Source: Clostridium sp. SCN 57-10 (GTDB lineage Bacteria > Bacillota > Clostridia > Oscillospirales > Butyricicoccaceae). From it: a stretch of DNA of 6,696 nucleotides. The stretch lies in assembly GCA_001725215.1 (NCBI GenBank), contig MEFT01000089.1:1-6696 (forward strand), written 5' to 3'. This document shows, piece by piece, positions 4,975 to 6,696 of this stretch (positions within the stretch are counted from its first letter, which is position 1; every line of letters begins with the position of its first letter). Position numbers and translations under genes: made by a program. The notes under the pieces were generated by a model. That model saw only the letters and a program-made list of their open reading frames with translations, did not search any database and was not told the DNA's origin.

Positions 4975-6696
4975 ATGATCGACGAAAGGGTGATCGATAT
5001 AAAGCACGGATTTGTTCGCGTTTCCGCCGCGACCCCCTCCATTCGCGTTGCAGACTGCCGCCACAACACGCAGGCCATCCTTGCCGCCGTACGGGACGCG
5101 GGCGCGCAGGGCGTTCAGGTGCTCGCGCTGCCCGAGCTGTGCGTCACGGGCTATACCTGCGGCGACCTTCTGCTGCACGACACGCTGCTTGACGGCGCGG
5201 AGGACGCAGCGCTTGATATCGCGGCCGCCACGCGCGGCAGCGACATGCTTGTCATTTTCGGCGCTCCGCTGCGCGTCGGCCAGCGGCTCTATAACTGCGC
5301 CGTCGCCGCGCAAAACGGCGCGATTCTCGGCGTGGTGCCCAAGTCGCACCTGCCCAACTATGGTGAATTTTACGAGGCGCGGCATTTTTCGCCCGCGCCG
5401 CCGCAAACAGGAACCATCGAGCTGGGCGGCGAGGTCGTTCCTTTCGGCACGCGCCTTTTGTTCTGCTGCCGCGAGCTTGACGCACTGCGCGTCGCTGTCG
5501 AGCTGTGCGAAGATTTATGGGTGCCCGAGCCGCCGTCTGTCGCGCACGCGGCTGCGGGGGCGACGCTCATTGTCAACTGCTCGGCAAGCGTTGAGACGGT
5601 CGGCAAAGCCGAATATCGCCGTACGCTGCTTTCCGCTCATTCGGCACGCTGCGCGTGCTCCTATGTCTACGCGAACGCCGGCGAAGGCGAAAGCACGACC
5701 GACGTCGTGTTCGCCGGGCATGACATCGTCGCCGAAAACGGCGTGCTACTCGCCGAGGCGGCGCTCTTTTCGGGTGACGCCGCCACCACGGAGGTCGACG
5801 TTTCGCGCCTGCTCTATGAGCGGCGGCGCATGCGCACCTTTCCGAACGGCTCTGACGCGGATTACACGCGCATCGCATTTTCGCTCGCCCCCGTGGAAAA
5901 CAAACTGACGCGCGTCATCGACCCCTCGCCTTTTGTGCCCGCGAACACGGAAGAGCGCCGCGCACGCTGCACGCTCATTTTGGAAATGCAGGCGCAGGGG
6001 CTTAAGCGCCGCCTTGCGCACACGCGCGCCGCCACCGCCGTCATCGGCGTTTCGGGCGGTCTTGATTCGTGCCTTGCGCTGCTCGTCGCCGTGCGCGCCA
6101 CAGACGCGCTTCATATGCCTCGCCGCGACGTGGTCGCCGTCACGATGCCGTGCTTCGGCACGACGGAGCGCACCCGCAGCAACGCGGAGGTGCTGTGCGA
6201 CCTTTTGGGCGTGACGCTGCGCACCGTCGACATCGGCAGCTCGGTGCTCACGCATTTTGAAGATATCGGTCATGACCCGGCGCAGCGTGACGTAACGTAT
6301 GAAAACGCGCAGGCGCGCGAACGTACGCAGGTGCTGATGGATATCGCAAACCAGACAAACGGACTCGTCATCGGCACGGGCGACCTCTCTGAGCTTGCCC
6401 TCGGCTGGGCGACCTATAATGGCGACCATATGTCGATGTACGGCGTCAACGCAAGTATTCCGAAGACGCTGGTGCGCTATATCGTGCGCACCGTCGCCGA
6501 GCAATGCGACGACAGCGCGCTGCGCGACGTACTGCTTGACATTGTGGCGACACCCGTCAGCCCCGAGCTGCTGCCCGCAGACGAGCACGGCGACATCACC
6601 CAAAAGACTGAGGATCTCGTCGGTCCCTACGAGCTGCACGATTTCTTCCTTTACTGTCTGCTGCGTTGGGGTTTTTCGCCCGCGAAAACGCTGCGC
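4975..6696 (+). CDS. nadE: Glutamine-dependent NAD(+) synthetase (3' end cut by window edge)
   Basis: NadE makes NAD from nicotinic acid adenine dinucleotide and ATP, using ammonia from glutamine. The 574 visible codons hold both domains. The N-terminal nitrilase-type glutaminase (about 12-280) has the Glu-Lys-Cys triad: LPELCVTGY with Glu54, PKSHLPNYGEFYE with Lys123, and ELCEDLW with Cys178. The synthetase domain has the ATP-binding PP-loop SGGLDS at 360-365, then MPCFGTTERT (391-400), GTGDLSELALG (467-477) and LLPADEHGDITQKTEDLVG (532-550). The protein is usually about 640 residues, so some 65 are missing at the right edge. Homology as I recall it begins at KHGFVRVSAATP, ten codons in. The start is therefore uncertain: ATG 4975 has no upstream RBS, while a strong SD precedes an AUA at 4999. 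The identity is firm. Confidence 0.96.
   Translation, partial: MIDERVIDIKHGFVRVSAATPSIRVADCRHNTQAILAAVRDAGAQGVQVLALPELCVTGYTCGDLLLHDTLLDGAEDAALDIAAATRGSDMLVIFGAPLRVGQRLYNCAVAAQNGAILGVVPKSHLPNYGEFYEARHFSPAPPQTGTIELGGEVVPFGTRLLFCCRELDALRVAVELCEDLWVPEPPSVAHAAAGATLIVNCSASVETVGKAEYRRTLLSAHSARCACSYVYANAGEGESTTDVVFAGHDIVAENGVLLAEAALFSGDAATTEVDVSRLLYERRRMRTFPNGSDADYTRIAFSLAPVENKLTRVIDPSPFVPANTEERRARCTLILEMQAQGLKRRLAHTRAATAVIGVSGGLDSCLALLVAVRATDALHMPRRDVVAVTMPCFGTTERTRSNAEVLCDLLGVTLRTVDIGSSVLTHFEDIGHDPAQRDVTYENAQARERTQVLMDIANQTNGLVIGTGDLSELALGWATYNGDHMSMYGVNASIPKTLVRYIVRTVAEQCDDSALRDVLLDIVATPVSPELLPADEHGDITQKTEDLVGPYELHDFFLYCLLRWGFSPAKTLR
4984..4995 (+). promoter_or_regulatory. Shine-Dalgarno-like site inside the 5' end of nadE
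   Basis: GAAAGGGTGATC resembles the full anti-16S complement GAAAGGAGGTGATC lacking two bases. It lies after the first ATG (4975) and eight bases before the in-frame AUA codon at 4999-5001. The GTG at 4990 falls inside the site and cannot use it. No ATG, GTG or TTG sits at a proper distance downstream in the nadE frame. Confidence 0.5.

Noticed and set aside
4970..4978. A two-codon mini-ORF, ATG CCA TGA, overlapping the nadE ATG.
   Set aside because: It starts at or before the predicted transcript start and has no RBS; chance is the simplest explanation.
5746..6639. A 297-codon open frame on the minus strand.
   Set aside because: It is antisense to the nadE synthetase domain, which has all its motifs, and its translation shows no family signature.
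1..6696. CRISPR arrays, tRNA or rRNA genes, insertion sequences, attachment sites, toxin-antitoxin or defence gene pairs.
   Set aside because: No repeated spacer-like units, cloverleaf sequences, transposase motifs or suitable small gene pairs were seen; every long stretch is accounted for by a housekeeping gene.

Overview
The window looks like ordinary chromosomal DNA from a GC-rich Firmicute, most likely a clostridial-class anaerobe (Oscillospiraceae-like is a guess). The evidence is an HrcA repressor with a perfect CIRCE operator, PepV- and PflX-family proteins that are common in Clostridia, a two-domain glutamine-dependent NAD synthetase, purine-rich Shine-Dalgarno sites and sigma-A-type promoters. 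Coding DNA is GC-rich and the gaps between genes are clearly AT-richer. No CRISPR array, tRNA, rRNA, transposase, phage gene or obvious defence system is visible.

Layout. (1) Positions 1-785, minus strand: hrcA, cut by the left edge, with its RBS, CIRCE operator and TTGACA/TAAGAT promoter at 793-863. (2) Positions 865-1080: an AT-rich gap holding a dyad and a strong hairpin terminator (931-964) that closes the tadA unit. (3) Positions 1081-1533, minus strand: tadA, the tRNA wobble adenosine deaminase. (4) Positions 1545-1573: a near-consensus promoter firing rightward whose -10 overlaps a TATAAT facing tadA. It drives a two-gene unit: an unknown 79-residue two-helix membrane protein (1606-1845), then a Nudix hydrolase (1857-2354). 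(5) Positions 2352-2552: a tail-to-tail gap packed with hairpins, including a possible multi-branched RNA ending in T7 and a 13-bp GC-rich terminator. (6) Positions 4879 down to 2561, minus strand: a pflX-like radical SAM gene followed 33 bases later by pepV, with one extended -10 promoter upstream. (7) From 4975 to the right edge, plus strand: nadE, cut at codon 574, reading divergently from pflX.

How the genes work together. These are housekeeping functions (heat-shock control, tRNA modification, nucleotide clean-up, dipeptide breakdown, NAD synthesis) and do not form one pathway. Only two pairs look co-transcribed: the membrane protein with the Nudix hydrolase, and PflX with PepV. hrcA usually heads grpE-dnaK-dnaJ, which would lie left of the window; that is inference.

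I did not find a clear new system. The points most worth a second look are the odd start region of nadE (a near-leaderless AUG, or a strong SD placed in front of an AUA codon), the folded element after the Nudix gene, and the conserved-looking but unknown membrane protein/Nudix pair.
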